From the NCBI GenBank assembly GCA_016865015.1, contig CP018226.1, forward strand, positions 3,751,001 through 3,815,000: DNA of 64,000 nt. The letters are read 5' to 3'. Positions within the stretch are counted from its first letter, which is position 1. Each line of letters begins with the position of its first letter. Both the position numbers and the translations under genes were made by a program. Below, piece by piece: positions 35,108 to 44,546 of this stretch. The notes below the pieces were generated by a model. It worked only from the letters and a program-made list of their open reading frames with translations. It made no database searches and was not told the origin of the DNA. The stretch comes from Rhizobiales bacterium IMCC20636 (GTDB lineage: Bacteria > Pseudomonadota > Alphaproteobacteria > Rhizobiales > GCA-2746425).

Positions 35108-36205
35108 TCACCGATACAGCAGTGATTTTCCATCGCTGAAGAGATGCAGCTTTGCAGGATCAGCAGTCATGCGCAGCAATTTGCCGCGCATGTCGCGGTG
35201 AATGCCCGGAAGCTTTGCAATAACCGCATCATGCTTGGGATTGTTTTTGGCAAAATAGACCTGCGTGACTTCCCCAAGTGCTTCGCTGATTTCCACCTTG
35301 GATTCATACGCATAATTCTCACCATCGGTGAGCGCCATGTCCTCTGGCCGGATGCCGACATTGACTTTCAAGCCCACATCACTGGCCTGGGTTGGAATAT
35401 CAGCCATGATGACGCCCTTGCCGTCGGTCAATCTGACGCCGGTTTGTGCGCCAGCAGAGACTATTTCACCAGCAAACAGATTCATCGCTGGTGACCCGAT
35501 GAACTGCGCCACAAATTCGTTTTCAGGCCGTACGTAAAGATCAAGCGGGCTGCCCACCTGGGCGATGCCCTTATTGGCCAGAACAACAATTCGGGTCGCC
35601 AGGGTCATGGCTTCCACCTGATCATGGGTCACATAGACCATGGTGGATTCGGGCATGGATTCCTTCAACTGCGCGATCTCAATACGGGTTGCCACCCGCA
35701 GCGCGGCATCCAGATTGGAAAGCGGCTCGTCAAAAAGATAAACCTTTGGATCGCGCACGATTGACCGTCCAATGGCGACACGCTGGCGCTGACCGCCGGA
35801 CAGGGCTTTGGGCAAACGATCCAGATATTCTGTCAGTTGCAATGTCTTGGCAGCCTTGTCGACCGCCGCATGTATTTCCTCGGGAGATTTCTTGGCAAGT
35901 TTCAGAGCAAAAGACATGTTGTCGCGCACCGTCATATGCGGATAGAGCGCATAGGACTGGAATACCATGGCGATGCCGCGCTGGGCTGGCGGCACATCAT
36001 TCATCAACTCACCGTCGATGTAGAATTCACCGTGACTGATTTTTTCCAACCCGGCGATCATCCGCAGCAAGGTGGATTTTCCGCAACCGGATGGGCCGAC
36101 AAAAACGATCAATTCGCCTGTCTTTATATCAAGATTGATGTTCTTCAGAACCTCGACAGTCCCGCCATATGTCTTTCCGACGTCTACCAATTTCAGGTCA
36201 GCCAT
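35108..36205 (-). CDS. aglK: Alpha-glucoside ABC transporter ATP-binding protein
   Basis: A 365-aa MalK/UgpC-type ATPase. Walker A GPSGCGKST is near residue 37, the signature LSGGQRQRVAIGRS near 134 and Walker B VYLFDEPLSNLDA near 155. The C-terminal OB/TOBE domain (about 240-365) is typical of sugar importers. It is the last gene of the operon aglE-F-G-A-K, in the same order as in Sinorhizobium, where the system takes up sucrose, maltose and trehalose. Confidence 0.93.
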   Translation of the reverse strand: MADLKLVDVGKTYGGTVEVLKNINLDIKTGELIVFVGPSGCGKSTLLRMIAGLEKISHGEFYIDGELMNDVPPAQRGIAMVFQSYALYPHMTVRDNMSFALKLAKKSPEEIHAAVDKAAKTLQLTEYLDRLPKALSGGQRQRVAIGRSIVRDPKVYLFDEPLSNLDAALRVATRIEIAQLKESMPESTMVYVTHDQVEAMTLATRIVVLANKGIAQVGSPLDLYVRPENEFVAQFIGSPAMNLFAGEIVSAGAQTGVRLTDGKGVIMADIPTQASDVGLKVNVGIRPEDMALTDGENYAYESKVEISEALGEVTQVYFAKNNPKHDAVIAKLPGIHRDMRGKLLRMTADPAKLHLFSDGKSLLYR

Positions 36206-36220
36206 GAACTCTCTCCCCGT

Positions 36221-37882
36221 TTATACTTTTGCCTTGAGTGCCAGGCATGGTTGCCATGGACCCAAATGTAATTTTCCGTCTGCCGAAACATTGGCACTGC
36301 CAAGCTCGGCACCGGTCTGCAACCAATTGCCGGATGGCATATCCAGTGCTGATGGCGTGTCGCTCAGATTGAAAGCACAGAACATCTTCTCGCGGCCAGA
36401 ACTGCGGATGAAGTAGACAATGTCGCCTTCAAACCGGACGCCATCATCGGTGCCCTTTGTCAAACACTGATGCGCCTGACGAAAGGCGATGGCCTTGCGG
36501 TAATGATGCAGCAAGGATGTCGGATCCTCCTCCTGACGCTCCACACAGAGTGCCAGATGAGCTGATGCGATTGGCAGCCAGGTCTTGCCCTCTGATACAC
36601 CTGCATTGAGATTGGATTTATCCCAAGTCATCGGCGTTCTGCACCCGTCCCGCCCCTTGTATTCGGGCCAGAACTCAATGCCATAGGGATCCTGCAAATC
36701 TTCAAAGGCAACATCAGCCTCAGGAAAACCAAGTTCCTCACCCTGATAAAGACAGACCGACCCGCGCAGACACATCATCATGGTTGCATAGAGACGCAAA
36801 GCTGCCGGTGGCAGGTCCCAGCGGGAACTATGACGCTTCACATCATGGTTGGAAAACGCCCAACAGGCCCAGCCGTTTTTGGCAACATCATCCAGCTTGG
36901 CAAACACTTCTGCGATGCGTTCTGCCGTCAGTCGTTGCTCCGCCAGAAACTCAAATGCGTAGCACATATGAACATGGTCATCGCCGCTGGTATATTGGCC
37001 CAGAATGTTCAGACCAAGTTGTGCATCTCCAACTTCACCGAGTGACGTGGTTGACGGGTATTCATTCAGGATGGCTCGGAATCGTTCCAGAAACGCAAGA
37101 TTTTCCGGCTGGTTCTTGGAATAGATGTGCTCCTGATGATTATATGGGTTCACCGATGGTGCAATGTTGGAATTTCGCTTTTCCGGCGGCAAGGGCGGAT
37201 TGGATCGCAATTCCTTGTCAGCGAAATAAAAGTTGATTGTATCGAGACGGAACCCATCAACCTTGCGTTCCAGCCAGAAGCGCGTGACGTCCAGAAGAGC
37301 GTCCTGCACCTCCGGATTATGAAAGTTCAAATCCGGTTGGGAAATCAAAAAATTATGCAGATAATATTGCTCCCGGCGTGCATCCCAATGCCAGGCCGAA
37401 CCGCCGAAGATCGACAGCCAGTTGTTGGGCGGAGTGCCATCCGGTTGCGGATCAGCCCACACAAACCAGTCAGCTTTGGGATTGTCCCTGCTGGCACGGC
37501 TTTCCACAAACCAGTGATGCTGGTCTGATGTATGGCTGAGGACCAGATCGATCATCACCCGCACGCCCAGCCTGTGCGCTTCCTCAACCACGGCATCAAA
37601 GTCTGCGAGCGATCCAAACAGCGGATCAACATCACAATAGTCACTGACGTCGTAGCCGAAATCCTTCATTGGCGAGGTGAAGAATGGCGATATCCAGATC
37701 GCATCAACACCCAGCGATGCGATGTAGGGCAAGCGCTGGAGTATCCCCAGAAGATCGCCGATGCCATCGGCGTTGCTGTCCTGGAAACTGCGGGGATAGA
37801 TCTGATAGATCACCGCACCGCGCCACCAGTCCTTGTCTACAGCAGAGAGTTTTTTGGGTACCAAATCGACAATCGCATTCAT
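36221..37882 (-). CDS. aglA: Alpha-glucosidase, glycoside hydrolase family 13
   Basis: A 553-aa cytoplasmic GH13 enzyme that hydrolyses imported alpha-glucosides. The (beta/alpha)8 motifs are complete: DLVLSHTSDQH (112-122), nucleophile Asp214 in GFRLDTINF, acid/base Glu283 in SLGEVGD and transition-state Asp347 in FSNHDVKR. There is no signal peptide. The gene lies 11 nt after aglG and 15 nt before aglK. Confidence 0.95.
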   Translation of the reverse strand: MNAIVDLVPKKLSAVDKDWWRGAVIYQIYPRSFQDSNADGIGDLLGILQRLPYIASLGVDAIWISPFFTSPMKDFGYDVSDYCDVDPLFGSLADFDAVVEEAHRLGVRVMIDLVLSHTSDQHHWFVESRASRDNPKADWFVWADPQPDGTPPNNWLSIFGGSAWHWDARREQYYLHNFLISQPDLNFHNPEVQDALLDVTRFWLERKVDGFRLDTINFYFADKELRSNPPLPPEKRNSNIAPSVNPYNHQEHIYSKNQPENLAFLERFRAILNEYPSTTSLGEVGDAQLGLNILGQYTSGDDHVHMCYAFEFLAEQRLTAERIAEVFAKLDDVAKNGWACWAFSNHDVKRHSSRWDLPPAALRLYATMMMCLRGSVCLYQGEELGFPEADVAFEDLQDPYGIEFWPEYKGRDGCRTPMTWDKSNLNAGVSEGKTWLPIASAHLALCVERQEEDPTSLLHHYRKAIAFRQAHQCLTKGTDDGVRFEGDIVYFIRSSGREKMFCAFNLSDTPSALDMPSGNWLQTGAELGSANVSADGKLHLGPWQPCLALKAKV

Positions 37883-37893
37883 ATTTGTGAGCC

Positions 37894-39042
37894 CTATTTG
37901 ACCGAGCCGGCCAACAGGCCGCGAACGAGATATTTCTGCATGGCGAAGAACACCAGCAATGGCACTGCAATGGAGACGAAAGCCGAGGTCGCCAGAATCT
38001 CCCAGTTGCCACCGCGTGTCCCCAGCAGTTCAACGATCTGCTTCGTCATCACCGTCGTCTCGCCAGTGGAGTCGATCAGGAATACCAGAGCGACCAGCAG
38101 ATCATTCCAGGTCCACAGAAACTGGAAGATGGCAAAGGAGGCCAGCGCCGGGAAACTGAGCGGCAAAATGATTTTCACAAAAATCTGAAAATCTGTCGCG
38201 CCGTCGACCTTGGCATTTTCAATGATGTCCCGAGGCAGACCGACCATGTAGTTTCGCAACAGATAGATCGCCAGCGGCAAGCCGAAGCCGGTATGTGCCA
38301 GCCAGGCACCTAGATATCCCTTTCCAATGCCGATTTCATTGTGGAGCTTGAGAAGCGGTATGAGCGCCAGTTGCAAAGGAACAACCAACAGGCCCACCAC
38401 CACGGCAATCAGCAAAGCGCGTCCCGGAAAATCCATCCAGGCAAGTGCATAGGCTGCGAAGGCTGCCACCAGAATGGGAATGATGGTGGCAGGAATGGTG
38501 ACCGTCAGCGTGTTGAAAAATGCTTTTGCCATCCCCTCCCTGTTGGACGGATCAAACAGAACATTCTGATAGTTTCGCAGGGTAAATTCCGGCGGTGTTT
38601 GCGCCGTCACGAATATGCGGCTGCCGCGGCTTCCGGTGATCTCTTCCGCGCTTTCCAGACGATAATCGCCATTGGCCTGCACCGTGACTTTCGAGCCATT
38701 TCTCAATTCTGCCGTATCACCTGCATTATAGGCGTTGATATCTTGGGATGTGACACCAAAGACTGAAATTTCAGCGGCGCCAGGCTCGTCGAAAAGATTG
38801 CCTTCGACAACGAACACATTACCGTCCTGCACCTGTGTGTCAGGGTCGCCTGTCCGCAGCGTCAGGTTCTGTTCAGACGGAAAGCCCGCCTTCCACCAGC
38901 CGCTGGTGGCAATCTGATCCGAGGTTCGAAATGACGACACCAAGAGCCCAAGCGTTGGAAAGACCCACAGCGCAACCAGCAGTGCGACTGAAATATGCAC
39001 CGCCCAGGTGAGATTGGATTTTGATCCTGCAATATTATCCAT
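37894..39042 (-). CDS. aglG: Alpha-glucoside ABC transporter permease AglG
   Basis: A 382-aa MalG-type permease. TM1 (about 12-35) is followed by a ~110-residue periplasmic insert, characteristic of AglG and absent from MalG, and then five helices. The EAA loop, which contacts the ATPase, is ENAKVDGATDFQIFVKIILPLS near residue 275. Spaced 11 nt from aglF and aglA. Confidence 0.93.
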   Translation of the reverse strand: MDNIAGSKSNLTWAVHISVALLVALWVFPTLGLLVSSFRTSDQIATSGWWKAGFPSEQNLTLRTGDPDTQVQDGNVFVVEGNLFDEPGAAEISVFGVTSQDINAYNAGDTAELRNGSKVTVQANGDYRLESAEEITGSRGSRIFVTAQTPPEFTLRNYQNVLFDPSNREGMAKAFFNTLTVTIPATIIPILVAAFAAYALAWMDFPGRALLIAVVVGLLVVPLQLALIPLLKLHNEIGIGKGYLGAWLAHTGFGLPLAIYLLRNYMVGLPRDIIENAKVDGATDFQIFVKIILPLSFPALASFAIFQFLWTWNDLLVALVFLIDSTGETTVMTKQIVELLGTRGGNWEILATSAFVSIAVPLLVFFAMQKYLVRGLLAGSVK

Positions 39043-39053
39043 TGTCTTCTCCC

Positions 39054-40061
39054 TCAGCGCATTTCTTTGCGGGCGTTATAGACATTCCAGACCAGAATCG
39101 GCGTCACCAGAAGCATGATCACCATGGCGCTGGCAGACCCGACGCCCCAGTCATTGGCACGGAACAGTTTGTCATACATGTAATTGGCCAGAACCTGCGT
39201 TTCCCACTGGCCGTTGGTCATCGCGAACACGATGTCAAAGACCTTCAGGACCACGATGGTGATCGTCGTCCAGACAACGACGATGGTGCCCATGATTTGC
39301 GGAACCTTGATCTTGAAGAAGATCTGGAACGGATTTGCCCCGTCCAGAATTGCAGCCTCAACGGTCTCTTCGGGGATACCGCGCAGAGCAGCCGAGAGGA
39401 TAACCATGGCAAAGCCGGTTTGAATCCAGATCAGAACGGCCATCAAAAAGAACGAGTTCCAGAATGGAATGGTCAGCCATGTATGGGGTTCAGTGCCACC
39501 AAACCAGAGATAAAGCGCGTTCAGAACACCAATCTGCTCCTGATCTATTGGACGCGTATCATAGACAAGCTTCCAGATAACCGCTGCGCCTACAAAGGAA
39601 ATCGCCATCGGCATGAAAATCAGCGACTTTGCAACATTGCCCCAGGAAATCCGATCGGTCAGTTGCGCCGCCAGCAAGCCGAAAGCAGTGGACATGGCAG
39701 GCACGACTAGAAGCCAGAAAAAGTTATTCTGCAAGGCTTCCCAGAATTTTGGTTCGCCAAGCATTTGGGTGTAATTGTCAAGCCCGACAAATTGGGATCC
39801 ACCACCGGGCATACGCTCGGTCAGGGACAGACGCAACGTCTCAAAAACGGGATAGGCCAGATACAGGCCCAATGCCAAAAGAGCCGGAAACAGGAACAAC
39901 CACGGGCGGATCATGTTGGCGCGGTTTATATTGCGTCCGATGTTCGCGCCTCTGGCCGGGAACAGAACCTTGTCCAGAAACTGATTGGAAAAATAATAAT
40001 AGCTGACACAACCACCAACGCCGATGATGATCGTCAGCAACCCCTGGAATGCAGGATGCAT
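39054..40061 (-). CDS. aglF: Alpha-glucoside ABC transporter permease AglF
   Basis: A 335-aa MalF-type permease with about 7-8 membrane helices. An extra N-terminal helix precedes the basic RNINRANMIRPW stretch, as in AglF. The EAA loop VEAAILDGANPFQIFFKIKVPQ is near residue 232. It follows aglE after ~90 bp containing a hairpin. Confidence 0.93.
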   Translation of the reverse strand: MHPAFQGLLTIIIGVGGCVSYYYFSNQFLDKVLFPARGANIGRNINRANMIRPWLFLFPALLALGLYLAYPVFETLRLSLTERMPGGGSQFVGLDNYTQMLGEPKFWEALQNNFFWLLVVPAMSTAFGLLAAQLTDRISWGNVAKSLIFMPMAISFVGAAVIWKLVYDTRPIDQEQIGVLNALYLWFGGTEPHTWLTIPFWNSFFLMAVLIWIQTGFAMVILSAALRGIPEETVEAAILDGANPFQIFFKIKVPQIMGTIVVVWTTITIVVLKVFDIVFAMTNGQWETQVLANYMYDKLFRANDWGVGSASAMVIMLLVTPILVWNVYNARKEMR

Positions 40062-40096
40062 AGTCCCCTCCCAATTTTATTTTAAAGTACGAGGCG

Positions 40097-40123
40097 GGAA
40101 CCCGGCAGCATCGGCCGGGTTCC
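40097..40123 (-). terminator. Intercistronic hairpin between aglE and aglF
   Basis: A perfect 10-bp inverted repeat (40097-40106 with 40114-40123, 7-nt loop) lies 26 nt after the aglE stop. As at the TRAP loci, it probably favours accumulation of the binding-protein message. Confidence 0.65.
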
Positions 40124-40149
40124 TCTGTGGCCGAGTTACGGCCTGCTGA

Positions 40150-41502
40150 TTATTTCAGCGCGTCCCAGGAGGCCTGGATTTCTGCTGCAACTTGAGCTGC
40201 AGGTTTGCCACCGGCATAGTCAACCATTCCGGTCCAGAAAGAACCGGCTCCAACGCCGCCTGGCATCAGATCTGACCCGTCAAAGCGGAAGGTTGTTGCA
40301 CCCAGGAGAACGTCTCCCAGTGCACGTTGTGTGTCATCAGCATAGAGCGCTGAATCGACGCCCTTGTGAGGTGTCAGGAAGCCGGACTGGGACATCCACA
40401 CTTCGTGTGCAATCGGTGATTTGAGGAATTCGATCAGGGCCTGAGCACCCGGACTGTCAGATGTAATCGCCCAAACTGTACCTGCACCCAAAACCGGTTT
40501 TCCAAGATCCTTGCCTGCATAGGATGGGAAGTAGAAGAAATCGGCATCCTCACCAACGATTGTTCCTTCCGGGAAAAATGCCGGAATGAAGGAGGCCTGA
40601 CGGTGCATGTAGCACTGCGGCGGAGATGAGAAGAGGCCCTTCGGGCTGTCGCGGAAATCTGTTGAGGCAACCGCTGCAGCACCACCAGCCACATAGGCAT
40701 CGTTGCGGGCAAATGCGCCAAACTCATCAATCGCAGCAACAACGCGCTCATCGGTGAACGGAATTTCGTTGCTCACCCACATGTCATAGACCTCAGGTGT
40801 CTGCGTGCGCAGCATCATGTCTTCGACCCAGTCGGTGGCAGGCCAACCTGTCGCGCCACCAGATCCGAGGCCGATACACCATGGTGTTCCGCCATCTACC
40901 ACAATCTGGTCTGACAATGCCTTCAGATCTTCCATGCTGGTTGGCACTTCATATCCGGCATCTTCAAAGTTTTCCGGCGAGTACCAGACCAGTGATTTCA
41001 CATCGACCTTGTAGAAGAATCCGTAAAGTGTGTCCTCGCCGCTTGCACCAGCGTAAGTGCCAAGATCCACCCAGGACTGACCGGCTGCATAATTTTCGCG
41101 AATCCAGTCTCCGGTTCCCTCTGCCAATGGTGTCAGGAATCCACGGCTCGCCATATCGGCGGCAAGACCGGGTTGCGGGAATACCGCAACATTCGGCGCC
41201 GAACCGGCTTCGGCATCAATCATGATCTGCTGCTCGAAACTGTCTGAACCGACATATTTAACGTCCGCACCGGTGGCTGCACCGAAATAGGCCAGCACGG
41301 CTTCAACTGCTTTCTGATCGGGTCCAAGCCAGGGTCCGAATACAGTCACCTGCTCGCCGTTCAGTTGTGTGGCTTTCAGTGCCTCGTAGCTGTCCCAGTT
41401 AAAATCACCGGAGCCGGGCTCAAACATGAGCGCCGTCTGCGCATGTACGGGGCCTGCGACGAGCACCAGAGCCATCGCAGTTGAATAGAGTATTTTCTTC
41501 AT
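40150..41502 (-). CDS. aglE: Alpha-glucoside ABC transporter substrate-binding protein
   Basis: A 450-aa periplasmic binding protein. I start at ATG 41502 (MKKILYST, signal peptide to VHAQ, ~22 aa) because gggagg sits just upstream; the frame is open further back. The mature region has the family-1 binding-protein fold with many aromatic residues suited to sugar stacking (for example WDSY, WYSPENF and TPWCIG). It heads the operon. A 12-bp palindromic LacI-type operator candidate lies 70 bp upstream. Confidence 0.93.
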   Translation of the reverse strand: MKKILYSTAMALVLVAGPVHAQTALMFEPGSGDFNWDSYEALKATQLNGEQVTVFGPWLGPDQKAVEAVLAYFGAATGADVKYVGSDSFEQQIMIDAEAGSAPNVAVFPQPGLAADMASRGFLTPLAEGTGDWIRENYAAGQSWVDLGTYAGASGEDTLYGFFYKVDVKSLVWYSPENFEDAGYEVPTSMEDLKALSDQIVVDGGTPWCIGLGSGGATGWPATDWVEDMMLRTQTPEVYDMWVSNEIPFTDERVVAAIDEFGAFARNDAYVAGGAAAVASTDFRDSPKGLFSSPPQCYMHRQASFIPAFFPEGTIVGEDADFFYFPSYAGKDLGKPVLGAGTVWAITSDSPGAQALIEFLKSPIAHEVWMSQSGFLTPHKGVDSALYADDTQRALGDVLLGATTFRFDGSDLMPGGVGAGSFWTGMVDYAGGKPAAQVAAEIQASWDALK

Positions 41503-42036
41503 GAACTTTCCTCCCAGAAAACATATGCATAGCATGAAAATCGTGTCCAAACACTCCTCATTGAAGAAATTCAAAGCGCTTTGGAGACAAATATACCTAT
41601 CTTTCCGCATTGATTGTCAACCAATTTTTCAAACCCGATCAATCCCCTTCCATGGTTCCAGACATAATGGGAGAACATTCACAGGCAAGTCCGGGTTCCA
41701 GATCAAATGCTGCCCGAAGCGAGATATCCAATGCGCTTTGAATTTCTCAATCGAAATTTGAAATTACCTTTCAACACTCAGCAATTCACACTATTCGGGA
41801 TCTGCGCTGGCAAGAGACATTCTGGAAGCAGGTCTGTCCTGTCCAAATCGGACGATTCAGACCCAACACCTTCACTTTCCAGCAGACCAGAAGTGTTTCT
41901 TGAAACACCCCGGCGATACAACCATCGGTCGATTTGGGGTTCGGACAAGGAGCCGTCACAGCAGCAAACACTCAGTATCTACCCTGCGACCGGGTGTGGG
42001 GTGCCTCAGCTTATCCGGCGGTTTTTGTGGCAGAGA
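41503..42036. other. Non-coding region upstream of aglE
   Basis: About 530 bp without a supported gene, holding the agl promoter and the operator candidate at 41572-41583. An open frame on the plus strand (41707-42195) runs into the GST gene in antisense, lacks a ribosome site and shows no family features. No LacI-type agl regulator gene is present here. Confidence 0.6.
41572..41583. promoter_or_regulatory. Candidate AglR (LacI-family) operator
   Basis: The perfect palindrome CAAAGCGCTTTG, with its central GCGC, has the form of LacI-family sugar-regulator sites and lies 70 bp upstream of the aglE start. In rhizobia the agl operon is controlled by the LacI-type AglR. Confidence 0.5.
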
Positions 42037-42828
42037 TCAGTGCAGCCGTGCGCGAAGTTGTGGCCAGGCGAGTTGACCGGCAGCCGCGAAATTCTCAATG
42101 GCGCTGGGCGGCACGACAGCCGCAATAGCGGTCTGGAAACCCGGCCGCTGCATCATATCCCTGTGCCAGCTTGTCAGGTCGCCCCCTGCCCATAATTGAT
42201 CGAACCCCAACAGATGCAAGCGGTGGACGAATGGGAACATGGCAAGATCAACCAGAGTGAGATGATCGCCGGTCAGCCATCTGGAGGTCCGGGTAGCTTT
42301 CTGGAGCTGCGGCAAAATATCACCAAGCGTTTCAAGCGCTGCGCTGACCGGGGCAGACTCAAATCCATCTTCAACAATCTGACGTAGCTTGACGGACCGG
42401 ACCGGGTCCGGAATGTTCCGAAACCGTTGCTCAAGCTGTTCCGTTGGCAAGGCCAACAGCTTTTTCCGATTTACACTGACATAGGTAATGGCGTGAATAG
42501 CGATATGGAAGCGGGCCGCGCGCTCAAACCAGAGCGGACATGCGCCCGCATGGTCTGCTGTTGCAGAACTGAATGGATGCTGCGGATCGAGGGCACATAA
42601 ATGCTGCATGATTGTGTTGGACTGCAGAACCACATGGCCATCAACCAACAACGTTGGGACAACAGCATTCGGATTCAGCTTCAGATAATCAGGGGCAAAC
42701 TGATCGCCCTTTTTCAAATCCAGGACCCGGCTCTCAAAACCCATGCCCAACTCGGCCAAAGTCAGACGCACCTTCTGGGAGCAGACCGATGTCAGCGAAT
42801 GATAGAGCGTTAATCTGTGATGTGCCAT
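42037..42828 (-). CDS. Glutathione S-transferase family protein
   Basis: A 263-aa GST, a paralogue of the one at 33128. N-terminal domain: SLTSVCSQKVRLTLAEL near residue 10, VVPTLLVDGH near 56 and LQSNTIMQHL near 70. An alpha-helical C-terminal domain follows. I use ATG 42828; a TTG three codons earlier is possible. It lies 60 nt after the synthase-like gene on the same strand, so both may be expressed from the promoter region that faces the GntR gene. Confidence 0.88.
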   Translation of the reverse strand: MAHHRLTLYHSLTSVCSQKVRLTLAELGMGFESRVLDLKKGDQFAPDYLKLNPNAVVPTLLVDGHVVLQSNTIMQHLCALDPQHPFSSATADHAGACPLWFERAARFHIAIHAITYVSVNRKKLLALPTEQLEQRFRNIPDPVRSVKLRQIVEDGFESAPVSAALETLGDILPQLQKATRTSRWLTGDHLTLVDLAMFPFVHRLHLLGFDQLWAGGDLTSWHRDMMQRPGFQTAIAAVVPPSAIENFAAAGQLAWPQLRARLH

Positions 42829-42888
42829 AGGAGACAAGGCGGCCCTGGCGCAGCCGTTAGGCTTGCCAGAGCCGTGCTGAGTTTTCGA

Positions 42889-44109
42889 TCATGCCGCCTT
42901 GCGGGAGCGGATGGCTTCGACGATGGCCTTGAACTCGTCATCGCTCAGGATATCGCGCTTCTTGATACCGGCCTGCTTGACGTCATCAAGCATTTCAGCT
43001 GTTTCCGCTTCATCGGATTCACCAAGACCCAATTGTTCAAGCTTGTAGGCAATAGAGGCTTTGCCGCTTTTCTTGCCAAGGACGACCTCCCCTGCCCGAC
43101 CTGTCAGAGCCGGATGGGTGCCAAACATGACCAGAGGATCATGCATCACATAATTGATGCCGATGCCGGATTCGCGGGTGAAGTTCCCAGCGCCCAAAAT
43201 CGGTTTGTTGCGCGCAATCGGCACATTGGACAAACGTGACAGCAATTCGCCGAGTTCGGGCAGCATATCCAGCCTGTAGCCGGTGTCGTAACCGTAGAGC
43301 AGGTCAAGGCCCAGCATCAATTCTTCCAAAGCGGCATTTCCGGTCCGCTCACCCAATCCGTTGCCACAAGAATGCACAACTTCTGCACCAGCGGTGACTG
43401 CGGCCAGTTCTGTCGCCACGCCCATGCCGAAATCATTATGGGTGTGGATTTCGATAGGCAGACCCGTCATGCGTTTGACCCAACGCACCATATATTTGAT
43501 GGCCTCAGGTGTGGCGCAGCCCATAGTATCAACAATACCAATGGAATCGGGTGGCGACTCAGCCATGATGCCTTTGCAGAGGTTCTCAAGATCATCGGCG
43601 CGGGCACGGGTCGTGTCATATGGGAAAAAGACTGCATACAGTCCTTGTTCGCGCGCGTAGTTGATCACCGGCGCACTGCGCGCCAACACATCCTGCCAGG
43701 TCCAGCCAAACTGGGTTTTCAGCTTTGGATAGCCAATTGGCACTTCGATGATGACGCCTTGCGCGCCACATTCAAGCGCCATGTCGATGTCTTTCTTCAT
43801 GGCACGGGCAAATGTGAAAATGCGAGAATTCAAACCCAGTTTTGAAATCTGCTTGATGGCCTCTGCATCCTGGGGAGAGACGGCGGGCATGCCAGCCTCA
43901 ATCCGCTCAACGCCAACCTCCGACAGCTTTTGCGCAATGGCAATCTTGTCATCAACAGAAAACACGACACCGGGCGTCTGCTCTCCATCACGCAATGTCG
44001 CATCATGGATTTCCACTTTGGGAGGCAGGTCCAGAGCATTACGCACTTCAGGTATGAAATTGTAGGGACTGACCCACCATTTATCTTCTTCAAAATGGTT
44101 TTCGCGCAT
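42889..44109 (-). CDS. HMGL-like family: isopropylmalate/homocitrate synthase-type enzyme
   Basis: A 406-aa DRE-TIM metallolyase that joins or splits acyl-CoA and 2-keto acids. The HDATLRDGEQTPGV motif is near residue 33 and the metal-binding HTHNDFG near 222. The CGNGLGERTGN motif near 246 is present. It lacks the long regulatory C-terminus of LeuA, resembling NifV-size homocitrate synthases. ATG 44109 is chosen for its ggagaat site. It is divergent from a GntR gene and not near leucine genes, so a catabolic role is likely. The substrates are unknown. Confidence 0.85.
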   Translation of the reverse strand: MRENHFEEDKWWVSPYNFIPEVRNALDLPPKVEIHDATLRDGEQTPGVVFSVDDKIAIAQKLSEVGVERIEAGMPAVSPQDAEAIKQISKLGLNSRIFTFARAMKKDIDMALECGAQGVIIEVPIGYPKLKTQFGWTWQDVLARSAPVINYAREQGLYAVFFPYDTTRARADDLENLCKGIMAESPPDSIGIVDTMGCATPEAIKYMVRWVKRMTGLPIEIHTHNDFGMGVATELAAVTAGAEVVHSCGNGLGERTGNAALEELMLGLDLLYGYDTGYRLDMLPELGELLSRLSNVPIARNKPILGAGNFTRESGIGINYVMHDPLVMFGTHPALTGRAGEVVLGKKSGKASIAYKLEQLGLGESDEAETAEMLDDVKQAGIKKRDILSDDEFKAIVEAIRSRKAA

Positions 44110-44204
44110 ATCATTCTCCAAATGTATCGTGAACGGGTGTGCAGACTTGCGAGCCTCGACAGGAAACAAACCCAACTTGTCCATATTTTATATTTTTGAC
44201 ACAA

Positions 44205-44216
44205 AATATCAATATT
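44205..44216. promoter_or_regulatory. Candidate GntR operator, copy 1
   Basis: AATATCAATATT: perfect 5-bp arms around a CA centre, 96 bp upstream of the synthase-like gene start. Confidence 0.4.
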
Positions 44217-44380
44217 ATTCTTCAACAAAGTGACGCTATTTTTTGATTTCTCAAAAATTTCAAAACTTGACAATAACATTGTATCTAATTGAAAATATTA
44301 TTTCTTTTTCTGAACTTTGATCGATACATAGCGGTTCACAGTCTCCCATCTATGCAAAATATAAATCTTTCTAATTTGAA

Positions 44381-44392
44381 AAAATCGATATT
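44381..44392. promoter_or_regulatory. Candidate GntR operator, copy 2
   Basis: AAAATCGATATT differs by one base from the perfect palindrome at 50665-50676. It lies 155 bp upstream of the GntR gene start. Confidence 0.4.
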
Positions 44393-44546
44393 ATTCCCGT
44401 AATCACGATTCTGCTCAGGGCACGGTTAATTCAATTTTGCTAAAGGATGTACAGACAAGTCGCAGAAAAACAGGCTAAACTTAGGATTCTGCATCCAGAT
44501 CAACAGACTCCAGAATGTATGAATTCCGCTGAAGAATGGACTTTTG

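Larger units (their letters stand above)
44110..44546. other. AT-rich divergent promoter region
   Basis: About 440 bp of AT-rich sequence between the synthase-like gene and the GntR gene, with no coding features. It contains two copies of a near-palindrome (44205-44216 and 44381-44392) that is also found upstream of the nitroreductase operon. Confidence 0.65.

Noticed and set aside
41707-42195. 162-codon open frame upstream of aglE
   Set aside because: No ribosome site or family feature, low-complexity composition, and its 3' part is antisense to the GST gene.
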